Assembly (NCBI GenBank): GCA_009823395.1 | Contig: CM020515.1 | Span: forward strand, 16,615,989 to 16,679,988 | Length of the DNA: 64,000 nt | From: Thamnaconus septentrionalis | Lineage: Eukaryota; Chordata; Actinopteri; Tetraodontiformes; Monacanthidae | Reading direction: 5' to 3' | Part shown: positions 1 through 51,484 of the stretch, one piece after another | Numbering within the stretch: position 1 is the stretch's first letter | Layout of the letters: each line of letters starts with the position of its first letter | The notes under the pieces: generated by a model | What the model saw: the letters and a program-made list of their open reading frames with translations, nothing else | Databases searched by the model: none | What the model was told of the DNA's origin: nothing | Program-made: the position numbers and the translations under genes

Positions 1-59
1 CTGGGAAGTTTTGAGAAAGGCTGAGCTTCAGCCGCTAAATAACTGGACGGAAGACAAAC

Positions 60-24904
<24,845 letters not shown>

Positions 24905-25065
24905 TCAAATCGGGTTTAGGTTGTCGTTGTCCGGGTCGATGGATCAATCCAAGCACTAACGGTGCCGCGCGGAACTCCAGGAACAGCTGCTGCGTGAGAG
25001 CGCACGGGGCGCCTTCTCCATAGATATCCGGCGGAGGAGGACGAGGACAGGGCAGCATAAGCTCG

Positions 25066-25076
25066 ACCTCACCTTG
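25066..25076 (-). other. Possible splice donor of a plekhh3 5' UTR exon
   Basis: On the minus strand CCAAG/GTGAGG gives a strong donor about 170 bp upstream of the plekhh3 start codon. A short upstream non-coding exon would fit a gene whose promoter seems to lie near 25.5 kb. The matching acceptor is not obvious, so this is tentative. Confidence 0.35.
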
Positions 25077-25534
25077 GCGGCAATGGACATGTGTGGCGTC
25101 TAGTCAGCGTCCATGGTAGCAGATGTGCTCACTGTATAGAGCACGTTAAAGGGGGGGGAAACTAAGAAAGGAAAAAAGACAGAAAGCAAGTTGCTTTTCC
25201 TTGGACTGACTGTCTCGCGGATGCCCCGGCGGCGAGCAAACTTTGCGTGAGAGATGTCAAAGAAACAAAAAAGGCGATGAAGTAACAATTAAGGGAGGAA
25301 AAAAACAGAAATGACGCAGTTTCCCCGAACCTACGCTACAGGTTGGACGACGTCGAGTCGAGGACGCTTGACATGCGCCGGAGTTGCTGCTGCTGCCGCT
25401 GCTAAGGTGTAATTAAGACGTATTGCAGGCGCGACGCAAAGACACCTTCCGTAGGGGACGCCGAGCGCCAGACTGCTCGCTTTGAACAAAAGCGTGCTGC
25501 TGCAGCTGGGGACAGGGGGGTTAGTGTGGGAGGA

Positions 25535-25625
25535 GGGAGAGGCCCCGCCCCCCGGCCTCCTGTCTGCACTTCCGATTGGTCGGGCGCAGACACTCCTCAG
25601 GGTGGCCGCGCCCACAGCGCACGCC
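25535..25625 (-). promoter_or_regulatory. Likely plekhh3 CpG-rich promoter
   Basis: Within 90 bp there are GC boxes (GGCCCCGCCC at 25541-25550 and a second near 25607), a CCAAT box on the minus strand (25575-25579) directly followed by CGGAAGT, an ETS-type site, and a run of CpGs. The orientation and distance (about 650 bp upstream of the start codon) suit the minus-strand plekhh3. No TATA box was seen. The start site is not determined. Confidence 0.5.
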
Positions 25626-25684
25626 CAGTTTGACGCTGACAGCGTCATACGGCGGCTGGAGTTTTGTCGGCAGCGTGAGCGTAC

Positions 25685-26113
25685 GGAAGAGGATTAGGGC
25701 CAGAAGAAGAGGGGGAAAAAATGAAGATAGAATGTCTTTTTCAGGTGTCCAATTCGAGAATGAAGTTGAAACTTCGAGATTACAGTCGAAATGTCGTGAA
25801 TAAAATTGAAATTTTGCAATTAATGTCAGCATGAAGAAAGTCAAAATGTTGAGAATAAAGTTGAAAGGCTCTGGCGCAAGTACTTCCGTTTTCTCCAGTT
25901 TCCTGATTACTGTGGGTGAACCTGATGAGATACACTCACCACACTTTAGTTTACTTTAACTGTGGGTAACTGGGTTAATCCACCATCCACTGTATTCACA
26001 AAATTTTGTCTTTTTTAACGTCAACTTTATCTCAACTTAAAACTCGAAATGAAAATGAATAAAAATTCTTTCCTGTAATAATTTTTCTCTTCTTGTGGCC
26101 CTAATCCTCTTCC
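25685..26113. mobile_element. 429-bp inverted-repeat element with internal GAGAATAAAGTTGAA repeats
   Basis: Starts with GGAAGAGGATTAGGGCCAGA and ends with the inverted copy (reverse complement of 26084-26113 reads GGAAGAGGATTAGGGCCACA, then AGAAGAG). The left part holds degenerate direct repeats of a roughly 20-nt unit (TTCGAGAATGAAGTTGAAAC, GTCGTGAATAAAATTGAAAT, GTTGAGAATAAAGTTGAAAG). No coding capacity. It looks like a non-autonomous DNA element (MITE). No clear target-site duplication was seen. Confidence 0.68.
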
Positions 26114-27253
26114 CTTTGAGTGTGCGTGAGAAATGATAGGTTAAAAAAAAAAGGAGAAGAGGAGAGAGAGAAAAAAAAAGCTTCACCCTCTCACGTACGA
26201 TGCGAACTGAAGTCACACGTTTCTCTCTACATCTGGAACGCCTGATGAATTTATAGCATGCTTTTTTATGATCAGTACACTATGACGTTGTTTCACCCAT
26301 GAAGCAGTACTTGTGGGTGGTAGACGTGGGATGCAAGATCAACAACAACAACAACCTTTAGGACTAAAAGCTTTTTTTTTTTTTTGGCACACCTCTGTCT
26401 GCTCACTTCATTTTGCCATGGGGAGAGTCCTGTAGTACACATACTGTAGTTTCATATTTACAGGAAGTGTTGAGATATACATATTTATAACTCGATGAGC
26501 TGCATCTTCTTCTGCTGCTACTGCTGCTACTAAAGAAAATTTGTGGATGGCCACTTTATTTCACACAACCTCAACGTGCACTTTTTTTTTTGACATGTGC
26601 ATTAAGTGTGAGTGTTTAGTATGAAAGATTTGGGATACACCAAAAAGTCTTGAAGGGCCACACAGTCTTGTGATTTAAAGGATACTTGCTGCTTGTGTTA
26701 TGAATTGCATGGGCCTGTATCAATCTGCAATATATGCCCTGAGCTGCCATGTCTGACAAAATCCCAAAGCTCACGCCTTAAAACTGCAGAGCAACTTTTG
26801 TGGCACGACTTTTCACGTCCCACTTGCCTCCCAGTGTCCATTCCCGCAGCCAAGGCCAACCAGAGCTCCTTCCCAGCCGTAAGAAAGCAGAGGGAAAACA
26901 CCAGGTGCTATTTTCACTTGGACGGAGATGAGAAGAAGAAAAAAAAAATGTCCCAGGATTTAAATATCTTGGGATCAGATGTTATTAAAAATACTGGAAA
27001 TGAGGGGATAGAACCACAATTTGATACCAAACTATGACTGAGCCGCTCCTCCCCCACTCCCCCACTCTCCCCCTTTCCACTTTGCTGAACAGTCTACAAA
27101 GATACAGCAGTAGGAGGCTGGAGGACTGCTGCTGCTAAATCCAGACACGTGATACATCCAGCCCCCTCAGTGCTCATGCTCATTTCTCCCTTAATATCCC
27201 TTCATTTCCCCTTCTCCACTCTGTGCCAACTCCCCACACACACACCACACATG

Positions 27254-27296
<43 letters not shown>

Positions 27297-28309
27297 ACAC
27301 ATCTCAGTCAGCTGGTTTTAACTCCTTCCTCACCAGCTCTTGGTCAGCCCACTTCAGTCTGGTAGATGCACTTTCATGATTGTGTTTTCCCTGGAACACA
27401 CACACACACACACACACTTTTTGCATTGTGCATAGATAAGCACCGCAACCCTGCAGATACTTTTAACCTCTGACCCTTTGCGTTCCCCAGGGGGAGGTTT
27501 CAAAAATCAATAATAAGCCTCCTGGATGCATCTTTTCAGCTGGGTTGTGCTCGGTGATATGGACAGTAATCCTGACCATCCCCCTCCCCATCTCAGACAC
27601 ACACACACACACGTTCAGTGGACACACATAAAGCATTCTGCCCCACATTTCAACCACAAATGGTGACAGGAGAAGGAGAGATGGCTATTTTGTGCATCTG
27701 AACTGGAATGAATTCCCTCTATCCTATTTTCATTTTGAGCTGAACGTTTGCATGTACGGAAAAGACAAACACAACAACAACAAAAGAGAAATCCCTGGCC
27801 AGATTCACGTGCAGCCGAGAGTATTCCCTCGACTGGGTTCTTGAAAGTACAGCAGCCCTGCCCCCAACCACTCTCCTCCTCTCTGGATCCACTCTGCAGA
27901 ATCTCTGTCTGGGCCAGATCCTGGCTGTCCTCCCCCATATCCCAAAACAATACGCTGGGGGCCCCTGCTCCCACAGACCTGGAGGAACATGTGTTTTATT
28001 TTTAGAGCTCGCTCTGCTCTGCCCACACTGGTAAAGTTAAAAAGGAAGAAAAGCCCTCGGCTCAGGTTTGAAGAGAGCAGAAGTCGCAACAACAAAAGAC
28101 ATTTTAATGCGATTTCTGAATACTCCTCGGAGTTCCGCTTTGATTTCTGCTGTTTCCCTTTTTTGTCAATCAGACTGGAGATCAAGAAAAAAGAAAAAGC
28201 CTCCCTTCAGTCTCTTTTTGTGTCTCACCTTCTCTGTCTGACCTCTCGTGGGTTGCTCCCTTTTTCCTGGAGATGACACATCATTCTTTAGAAGCAAACA
28301 CACACACAG

Positions 28310-28340
<31 letters not shown>

Positions 28341-28891
28341 CGCACAGATGCACATGCACGCACCCATGCACGCACCCACACACATTTGGACACGCACACA
28401 GGGGACAACCTGATACCGTGTGTCAGGTTGAGCCACCAGATCAGGAGAAGGGCATATGATTTGGTCGGGCTCCCAGCGTGAACACATGCACGGCTGGCTG
28501 GGCTGCAGTGAAAATCTGAGGGGTGGGGGGAATAAAGCCGAGTTGCTGCAGGCTTATAATAAGATGGTAAGTCTATGCAAGGTGTGTGGGGGAGTGGGAA
28601 ACCTTGGAAATGTGCTTCCTCTGACAATACATTTCTTTTTCTCCCAGCAAGCAGCAGAATGGGGTTAGATCTCTTACAAGTGAGTGTTATTTTGCTTTGA
28701 TAAAAACTCATCCTCCCTTTTCTCAAACAAACACCGTCTTTATTTTTCTTCCACTTTGACATAGTACTACCCACTGACTTTTAAAATTGGCATGTGAGGT
28801 TTCCAGTGGAGACGCAGGGTAGACACATCAACACCGGTCACGCACGTCAAAGTCGATCTTTGACGGAGCGTAGAGCAGCGTTGGCTTCCCC

Positions 28892-28894
<3 letters not shown>

Positions 28895-28932
<38 letters not shown>
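28895..28932. repeat. (CT)n microsatellite
   Basis: About 38 bp of CT dinucleotides in the intergenic region. Confidence 0.92.
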
Positions 28933-28937
<5 letters not shown>

Positions 28938-30985
28938 TTCCCTCCTGCTCATTCAGTCTTTGCATGCGGGATCCGGTTTCACTGTAGCCCGCATCACAGC
29001 CAGACTTTTATGTCGGCAAACAAGATTGATTGTCAACAAAAATGGAACGTGAAACCTTGATGGCCGAGCAGCTCCCTGCTTGGTACAAAGCTGTTGTTTT
29101 TGTTCTCCTGGGTATTAGTAACTGTACAACACCAATATCATACACATCTTCTGGAACTTTTTTTTTTTCATCCCAGGCTCCAGAGGAGCCCCTGTGCATA
29201 GTTAATTACCACCATCCCCCACCACCCACAAGGAGAAAAAAAATCTCTGGCGTCTCCACAAGACAGCACATTTAACCCTCTGTTTGCAACCGCCTACAGA
29301 CTCACTTGGTTTTAGGGTTCTGCGATGCTTTGTATGAGTTTGACTTTGGTGTTACCCATATACTTATTTGGTTTACCTTTAAATTACAGTTTCAAATACC
29401 AGAAGAGTGAGGAGGACGTTTGCTCAGTATTAATATGAATGTGAATAGCAGTTTGACCACTACTCAGGACAGATGTGTGAAGTCCTCTTCAGAAGAGTGA
29501 TCCAAGGTCAGAGATTATCTGACAACACCAACCCTAGGATTTAGGACAGGAGCGGACCTGTAGTGACCCCCTCAACCTATGACTCGGACAGGATTTCCTC
29601 CCCGCTGCGTCTGCCATTGAACTTCACCACCATCCTGCCATGGCCGCCCCCCCGCCCCTGCCCCACCCCACCCAATCCCCTTTTGGATGGACAGAGCCCA
29701 GTGTTTGGTGCAGCATGCTTTTGGTTAGTCAACAGAGGGCTGCTGTTGGATGACCATTGGCCCATGTAATGGGATAGGGGCTGCTGTGGAGAACCTTAAC
29801 CACCCTGCCACTTGACCTTCGGCTCCCACTGTGAAATATCCAGCTGTGAGCATGGGTCCCGTCCAAACGGCGGGTGAAAAGGCCAATGGGTGACGTGTGA
29901 AAAAGACGTTCCCCGATAAGCTCTTGGAGGGAAAGAGCACGTGAAGAAGGAGGAAACTCAGTATTCAGCTGTATTCTCCTCAGCACCATTTCTGCTGCCT
30001 TCCTACTTCCTGTCCCGTCCTCCGACGCCACAGGAAGGGTGTTCCTGGCCCCGGCGACGGGCACATATTTCCCGCGGACTATATGGCACATGTGGACTCG
30101 TGTCAAGGGAAGGCCAGGCCAGGGGAAAAACATTCCACGGCTTCAACTCCTGATCCCCTCGCCCCAGTTAACCCCTGGCGTTCTCCCTTTACTCCCCTCT
30201 GCCGACTATAAAACAGTAACCCTCCTCTCTCTCTCTCCCCCTGCACACCGCCTCGGCCTGTCAACACGCAAACCTCTTGCAAAACCCGTGCCGCGCATGA
30301 ATAATTGTGTTGCAATGGGGCTTCTCAGGTTTTTTTTTTTAAGACCAGCTGACATTCTATACCAGGAGCATCTGTGCTGGGCACTGTTGGGCTATTGACT
30401 GTACGAACGGCGGCGAGCTATTTTCCTCCTGCAGTCTGGACAAAATGCGAGTAACTGAATTCTAGCCAACGATTTTTCAAGAGAGAGAAACCCTCCATTA
30501 GATTATACTGTATGCTAGTTTCATCCGGCAGCAACTACCAACTGCGGTCACTCTTTAAAACACTCGCACATGCATTGAGACACGAACCTGTCTGTTGAAC
30601 TGATGCAGCTTCATCATTTCGTTTTTCACTAACAATGCGCAAAGATTTTTCCCTGGAAGGAATTTCACAGCATCGTTATCTTTAACTGACATCAGAGGCC
30701 ACGTGAGTGGGGGGTCCGCTGGAACCAAAGACGCGTGCAGGCATATGGGTAACTGATAGAGATGGATAGGCGAGCAGAGTAGATAGAAAGGCACTAGAGC
30801 CGAGACTCACACGTGGATTGGAGACATAACAAACGGGCACAAACAGCACGATAGGCCATCTCCATTTGTTTTTGCATTACAGCAGGAAATGTAAAAACAA
30901 ACAGCATTCCAGTCAATGCACAATACATCTTCCTCTCCCTCTCAACCAAAGCATTAACACAACATATATACAAACATATATATAC

Positions 30986-31020
<35 letters not shown>

Positions 31021-33760
31021 TGTGATAATATATATACGCACACAATTACTTGTGGTTTCTGGAAATGTTAAAAGCCGTTGCACTTCATGGTGTGTAGTCA
31101 GCGTGGTGGTTGAAGTCGAGTGTTTTGTGTGAGAGAGCAGATAACTTATTGACAGTTAGGGAGGCCGGGCCAAGAGCCAAAGTCCTTCAACTATTTTTAG
31201 GAGACCGGCTGTGTGAATGTACACTGGAAGCGGAATTGATGACACGTTGCCAAATCTTGAACCTGCACTAGATTAGTGGTTTCTTTGTGCACTTGGCACA
31301 AGCCGCTCGTGGATTTGCATGAGTGTATTTTTGCAGAGAAGTGTGTTCATGCAAAGGCTGAAGGCACAAAACCCGACCTCCACGAGACAGACAGACAGAC
31401 GAAAAGATATTTCTCCACATCGCTGGACGTGAGCTGCACTTTGCGAAGGAGTCTAGCCGTGTGTGTGTGTGTGTATGTGTGTGTGTGTTTCTGTACTTGG
31501 TCTTGCTCATGTTTCCTGTGTTTAGATATCAGCCTTGAGAGTGGCTCTCAGCAGTACAAGCAGTATAATTACTGAATATGGAAAAAAGTGCCCACTGCTT
31601 TACCTCAGTCTGGTCCGCAGCCCTTCGCACAGCGACTGAATAAACTTCTAACCCTTTGCGCCAATTTTGTTGAGTGTTTCTGGGTGACTTTACTGGGAAA
31701 AGGAATAGGACACTTCGAACACTCTAACATGTTTAGGATCTTATTGTAAACAAGGAAAAAAGACAGATCAGATAGGACATTTTTGCACTGTCAAATTCAC
31801 ACTGATTTGCTTTGAGCGAAAGGCAGCAATAGGCCACTGTAGGTTGTGATGGGCACTGAGTCGTTCAGTCATCTCAGTCTTCACTGACAGTTTACTCAAA
31901 GAAGTATTTAATTTATGATTAAGATAGAAGTTCTTCAACAGTTACCATTTAAAAAAAAACCCATGCGGTAAAGATCTGCTTGTTTTCGATTGTAACATGA
32001 AGACTGCATAACTATTGTACTCTGTTTTTACTAAAGCATTTGTTACTTTCTAAATGAAAGTCAGATTATAGTGATGTTTGCACTAGGATCAAATGTATTC
32101 ATCAGATTGTCAGCTCTCTACAGTAATAAAAAATTCTGCCTTTGAGACACATTTCCATTTGAACTCGATACGAGTCATGCCAGATTCATTGCACCATGAT
32201 TCATGTTTCTACCCGACAACAATACACTGGCAACGTGTTTGTTTTTTTTCCTGTGGTTTTGTTGTCGGAGGAAAAAATTATATTCTTTATGAAGCACACG
32301 TGCATACAAAAGCATCCCCACCCGTTGCCTCACGTTTCTTCTGGGGCCAGATCCAGGCTGTTGCTAGGTGCCGTGACCTCCAGGGAGCAACATTTGCAGA
32401 TTCCAGCGAGGAGCGGGGCTGGGTTTTTATCTTTGCACCCTCCTGCTCAGCCCATATGCACACACCGTGGCGTGAACACAGACACAGACACACAGACACA
32501 CACACACAGACACACAGACACACACACACACACACACAAAAACTCCCCAAAGGCTTTGGCCCGTGGCTAAACCTTGTTCGCCAAGAGTTTGTCATCAGAC
32601 ACCATCGACTGCACTTGCAACTGATGTTCTCTCTCTTTTCGATGTGAAAAAAACTTCTGCAGGCAGAATGTGATTGCCAAGTCATTTTAAATATCTCTCT
32701 GAACAGTCGCGCCAATGGCTGCCCTTTGAACGGCCCAGTCTTCTCCAGCACCTGCAGGTATAAATCCAGCTCTTGGAGGGGAATTTCTCCTGCTGCCTCA
32801 CTGAGGACGGTTCTTTATTGCAGCTCCAAAAAACCGGCAGTCCGTCTGGCCCGCTACCAGTGTGTGTGTGTGTGTGCATGAACAGTCATGGGCAAGGCGT
32901 AGTTGCTAAGCGTAAGAATTGCTTCAGACCTTCTTCCAAATGTAAGAAATCCAGGTCTGGCCGAGCTCCCAGCGGTTTCTCGTGGCAGGGCGTGAAGAGA
33001 GCCATTCACTTGTCTGTTTTTTTTCCTCGAACACAAACAGACACGGGGCTGTTTTATCGAACCCGACCGCCGTTAGTAATTTGTAAATTTGCCCACGAAC
33101 CCTTTCCGCCCTCGCTCGTCATCCTCCCAGCTGCGACTGTCATTTGCAACAGTCAGCACTTCACATCAAACAAGGGCCCGGCGCGGCGCAACAAAAGAGA
33201 GAAGACAGTGGGCAAACAAACTGGAAGGCAGACTAAATAACTGCGGCCTGCCTGCTGCGTGGGGTTAACACAAGCCACTGGGGTGTGCGTGTGTGTACGT
33301 GCTGGTGCGTGCTGGTGCGTGTGTGTGTGTGTCACCGGCTGCAGCTCTGCGACTATGTGTGTGCTCACATTGGCAGCAAACACGAGAAACAAAAGTGTCT
33401 CAGCTTCATGGATCTCCACCAAACCGCAGCTGTTGCTGCCATTCAGACTCGGTGCAGGTGCCGGCGCTGTCGCCTTTGTGTAGCCTGTTCGCTGCGCATG
33501 TGCCTCCTCTCTCCAGCTCCTCTGCGAGCTTGGAAAATGTACAAATTGTACAAAGCTGCAAGAACACCGGAAGTGGGTAGAAGGTGGGCTGATCAAGTGG
33601 ATTCAGATGAAAAGGCCCACCGATGACGTTGCCACTTCAACACTGACTCAGAGATAAAGAAAAATGAACTAAAAACAAACTATTTTGTTATTTTGTATCT
33701 TTCTCGCTGCAACAAACCTTTGATTTTCTTGACATTGGCAAATCTTAAAACAAAATATAC

Positions 33761-33866
<106 letters not shown>

Positions 33867-36800
33867 AACCTGTCTGACCTGTTTGAAAAAGATTAAATAA
33901 AGTCAGTGTTTAATCATGGATTCAGGTTTGTTTCCTTCATATATACAGTATGTGTACAAAATGGGTGTGTTTCCAACCGTCTGCCAGCGTCTCTGTGCCA
34001 GGAACCGTTTGGCACCTGACGACCTCAGAAAAGTCACAAAACCGCATCGTAAAATGTCGATATGCTCTTTTCTTACACGTCGGTTTTTTAGTGTGGATGA
34101 AACGAACCAGATCTCGCTGTTTACTGAGCTGGAAGGAGTTAAAAGCAGCCAGCACTAGTGCACCCCCACCCAATTTCCACCCTGGAGGATTGGCTAACCA
34201 GCGGCGGTGCCAGGCTACATATGCAACTCTGCCAATACGAAAGGCAGCGCCAGATTCCCCGGCCAGCTGGCGAGTGAGCAAACAAACCTGAGTTGTTGTT
34301 TTTTTTTATACGTGAGCCCGTGTGTCGCCGCTGCGAGGTGTGAAAGGTCAAACAAAAGGTCAAACAGGTTGTTGCAGCTGTCCTGGAGACGGCAGTTGAG
34401 CTAACGTCCGAGGCGGGGGTGGGGCAGAGATCACCAGCGGTGGGATCCCGGTCGGTGCGCCCCTCACGAGGGTCCAGGGCCCAGCTGGGATCGGCCTTCA
34501 GCGGCAGGGGGCCACAGCGGTGGGCGGACACCTGACCGCGTGGCCGTGTGAATCACCACGTTCACGGCAGCGGCCCCGCCAAGGCCTCGGGTGCATTTCT
34601 GCTGAATCCTAAGATTCGCGGCTTACGCTGTCAGCATTGTTCTCGGCCGCAGGATGCACACAAGTGAACTTGGCGCCCATCGATCAAAACGTTCAACCAT
34701 GACGAGAGATGAGCGACATTATCTCCTGGAAACATCTCTGGCCGTGATCTGTGACTTCAAGGCCCTGTTTGTGAGTGAGAGCGTGTGCATGTGAATGCAG
34801 TGTATGTGTGCCTGTGTGTGTGGTTTTATGATCGTGCTCTCAGTGAATGCCCTGTGCAGTGTACAGTGGCACCCCTATGGAAAATACTCTGGCGGCTAAT
34901 GAGGGTTGACCAAAAAAGCCTTGCAGCCTGATCCAAAAGAAAATCCCTGTGAGAAACAAGGCGGCCGTGGGTCTCCACCTCTGAGAGTGTCTTATTAAAA
35001 AAGTCAGACACATGACCTTGTGCAATGTCTGCGTTGCTATAACGAAGCTGTCTGTCTTTCCCTTCTTACATCCTATGCTGGACACGTCACTGACGGATGC
35101 AAATTGACTGGACCGAAGACAAAATACCTGAATGAATCAGGTCTGTGCTCTGCTAAGTGGTCTAAAGAACAGTGTGATTAATTGAGGAGGGGAAGACAGA
35201 GTGACAACAGCTCATCTGTCAAACGTGTAGGCAGACGACCACAGGCAGAAACCCGAGTTTGAGCTTTGCCTGACATCTAGTGGCCAGCCACGGTGCATCG
35301 TTTCGCACTTCTCTGAATTCAATGCTGCCAATAAAAGATCTGTTTAGCACATACAGTGGTTTTCAAACAATAATCTGTGCCTGCAGCCTGCAGCCTGTCA
35401 GCGGACTCCCCAAGTTGTGACAACAACCACAACCCAAAACTGAGTCATTTCCCCTTGAGACCACATCACAAGCACTTTGTTTATGTCTCCTTCCAAACAT
35501 GTGAATGCTCCAACAAATCATCAGTTTTAGTAGGAATACAAATAAATATATGAAATGTTTATATGAACAGAGGGCTAAATATATTTTTCCCCTGAATATC
35601 TGTATTGTGCAAAGCTGGAGGTGGCTGTGCCCCTGGAGTCTGGGATGAGAAACTAAAAATGAATATAAAACTGACAAGCTTCAAAGCTGTAAAGTTCAAC
35701 ATTTCAGGATTTTGCAAATAAATGCCTCATATAAACAACATCATCAAAGTGTGAGCAAAGCCTTCTGGTGTATTTTCATTTTTTATTTCTCACTTTTATA
35801 GTCACACAAGCCCAAGAGATTTATACTTACTACTAATACTAAAACTAATGCTTGCTTTTGCACAAAACAAGTGATTGGAAAAACTATATTGTAAAATCCC
35901 TCCATTGGAAATCCCGCCTCTGATTTGACGTGGTTAATCATTTGGTCACTTGAGCTGTATCGTTGTTTTTTTTTTGTCCCCTTCCCCCCAGATGAGTTGT
36001 TTAACTCCATCCTGCCATTCCAATAAACAGCCTCTGAAGCAGAGTCCATCCGTGTGATAAGGTCACATCTGAAAGGTCAGCCAGGAAACAGATGGTCGTC
36101 TGGCCCAATCATAACAACCACAACATCTATAAGCGAAGTGCAAATGTGCCAAATAGATTGTGTGTGATGCAGGTGCTGCCTGTGGACAACAGCGCTAGTG
36201 TTCTGCCATTGTCCTCTGTCTCTGCAGCTATGATTCAATGCACTCACAGAATTCAGGATAGCTAAACCAGTAGCGGGGAGATTACAGACAATCTGATTTG
36301 ATTGAAAAACACGTTAAATCCCACGCTGGCCCGAGGGCATTCAATCTCACATCATCGCTGCCACACGGCCCACAAACCTACTTCCTTAATCCCAAAGCTT
36401 TTTTATTTTATGGTCAACGTGCCATCAATTGCTTCAAATCCCCCCTGCAGCCTCCCTCTGTCCCATTGCAGCCTCTCCCCCCTGTGTGTCTGTGTGTGTG
36501 TGTGTGTCTGTGTGCGTTTAAGTAGGGATGAGTCAGAGTTCAGCCACAGATGCCATCGTCGTCCCGTAACCTATTCTGCTGTGTGTAAGATGTTAAAAGG
36601 CTGAGGCGGCTACCTGGCAAGGTCAGGGTGACAACATGCAGAGCAGTGCAGCCTGCTGGCCTGCGGCGCTGACGTCCGATAAAGTTTGGTCGCTCACACA
36701 GGAAGCCAGGGATCCTATTTTGGGGCTGCGCAGAGCCGCATTCCTGCAGAGAAAGACTTTTCAAGCACCTCCTCAGGAGCACAGCGCTTTGGCGTCCGGC

Positions 36801-37059
36801 TGGCATCACTGAAACATGTGCCAGAGGACGACGCAGCACCAGCAGAGAATAAAACGAGGATAACTCTTATCAGTGATTTGCTGGATGCAAAGATGGGACG
36901 CAGCTGCTTCTGATCACAGCAAGATTTGTTTGGAGATTCAGTGTAAAATAATGTCAGCACTGAAGAATTGATTTTTTTTTTTTTTCATCTCCCACTGCAA
37001 GGACATCTATACGTGACGGCTATGTGAAATAAAACACATTTAAAGGGATATTTTTTCAT

Positions 37060-37277
37060 ACGTGGAGAAGAGGTGCGCGCTCTCGGCGCAGCGCAGCATC
37101 AGCACCAGCATCCGATGCGCGTTCCCGTTCCGGTAGAGGCTGCCCGAGATCCCGGGAAGAGGAGTTGGAGCTGCGCTAGTTAAAGTTGGGCCAAAGGGGG
37201 GTTGAGAGGATGCTGCAGAACACCCCACGGTCAGACTGACACAGCGAACGCCGGGGGAAACGTGTCCTGAGTGAAGG
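37060..37277 (+). promoter_or_regulatory. cntnap1 5' UTR and probable core promoter
   Basis: GC- and CpG-rich block directly before the cntnap1 start codon (GGTGCGCGCTCTCGGCGCAG), after an AT-rich stretch at 36970-37058. No TATA box sits at a convincing distance. A half-match to an RE1/NRSF element (TCAGCACC at 37098-37105) lacks the second half. The transcription start is not determined. Confidence 0.4.
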
Positions 37278-49804
<12,527 letters not shown>

Positions 49805-51478
49805 TGACGCAAGACTTCGGGGGGCCTGGGGGTGGGTTTGACGGAGGGTTGGTGGGGGAGGGAGATAGCACTTACAGAACCCAAGTTAAGTTTTCTAACA
49901 GTTCTGTTTCTTTTCTTTCATATTTACGTCTTTTGCGTTTCTGTCTCCAGTCGGGGTGGGATCTGACGCCTGGTGCTCTACAAAAGTTTGTATTTTGGTA
50001 AAAGCTCAACGAGTGTCACACTGTATCACAGGGTGAAATACTGAAGTGCCTCATCTGAGCAAGCTTGACATGAAGAAACCAGAACAGCTTATTCAGATTG
50101 GGTTTAGACTAGAAGCCGCGGGAGTGGGATTTTAAGGTTTAATGCCATTTTTTTAAAGGAAAAAAATAGGGATTTATTTATTATTTTGTCTTTGTCGTCG
50201 TCCTGAGCCAATTTTTTTCTTTTTAGACCAAACAAAACTACAAATACCCTGCTGTAAAGATCCAATGCCATCTATAGAACATCTCTTCTGACAATCTCTC
50301 ACGGAGCTGGTTATTTTTAATGCCATGTTCTCTTGGTCCCTCTTGGGTTTGAGCGGCGAGTGTATCTGGGAGCCGGTAGAGCAAACCATGAATTAAAAAA
50401 AAAAAAAAAAAAAAGAAACAAAAAAAACACAAGCAAGTAAAGAGCAAGTATCCTGACAAGCATGAGGCCTGACGACTGTAAGAGGTATATAACGCTTATA
50501 CATGTTGTATCGCAGCATATAACAGTGCATTACCTAGATGGAGCGACTCAGACAGCAACATAGTGTCAGTAGGTAGAAGCTTCCACAGTAAAACAGCTCA
50601 GGCTAGCAACATGGTTTCAGCTCTGATAGGGGAGAGACATGAGGATCCCTTCCATCGTGTGAGATGCTGACAGCGTTGGCGCGCTGCAAAGGCTGAGGTG
50701 ATGAAGCTCGCCTGGGGACGGATTGACCTTAGTGTCCAAATTCACATTCCTGTTGTCTTACTTCTAGCGGCGGTTTTTCCACAAGTCCGCCTCTTCGCTC
50801 CTCTAAACCTTCAAAAGTTTCGCATCATTTCAGAATTTTAGCGCCTTTCCAACAGCCACGTGGAGGAGAAGAATACATAACCGACAACACCAACGCACAT
50901 GCACACACAAAAGGAACATATGTACAGAGGACCACAAGAGTGCAAACGCTAATATTTTACTTCCAACTCATTGCTGCTTGAATACGTTTGTGTCACGCCG
51001 TAGGACAGAGGTAGCCTCAACATGGCGCCATCAGGCTGCTGCTACTGCTGTTGCTTGTTTAACTGCAAACTACAGAAAAAAAGAAAAGAAAATCTCAATC
51101 TACTCTGGCTAGGTGACGCTTTCGTTAAACGCGTAACGCAACGACGGCTTAGAGTTAGCGAGGCTCAGTGCAGCTCTGCTGGACACTGAGCACCATTGTC
51201 TTAGTAGCGCAGAGAGAGAAAGAGATCAATTAAAAAAAAATATATATATACCTTTTGTGAAATATATTAGCTATGCATTTGTAGAGCATGAGCGCACTTT
51301 GCAGTACCACGCAATAATAGTATACGAGCTTCCATTGACCACCAATGACGTCAAAACAGTCTAAGTTGCGTTAGCAAATGCACAATAGCAAATAGAACAA
51401 AACAAGTGTACGTGAAATATATAAATACTGTGTTGAAACACTTTTATTTTTCAGTCCTAAGGTTTATTTTTGAATGGA

Positions 51479-51484
51479 AATAAA
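51479..51484 (+). terminator. Candidate cntnap1 polyadenylation signal (proximal)
   Basis: AATAAA 1.7 kb after the stop codon, followed by an A run and, about 40 bp on, TG-rich sequence. Confidence 0.4.

Noticed and set aside
28166..28774. Minus-strand 202-codon frame in the intergenic region
   Set aside because: Centre is a CV-repeat from a CA microsatellite; no recognisable domain.
37095..37120. Possible RE1/NRSF silencer near the cntnap1 start
   Set aside because: Only the left half-site TCAGCACC is present; the right half does not match.
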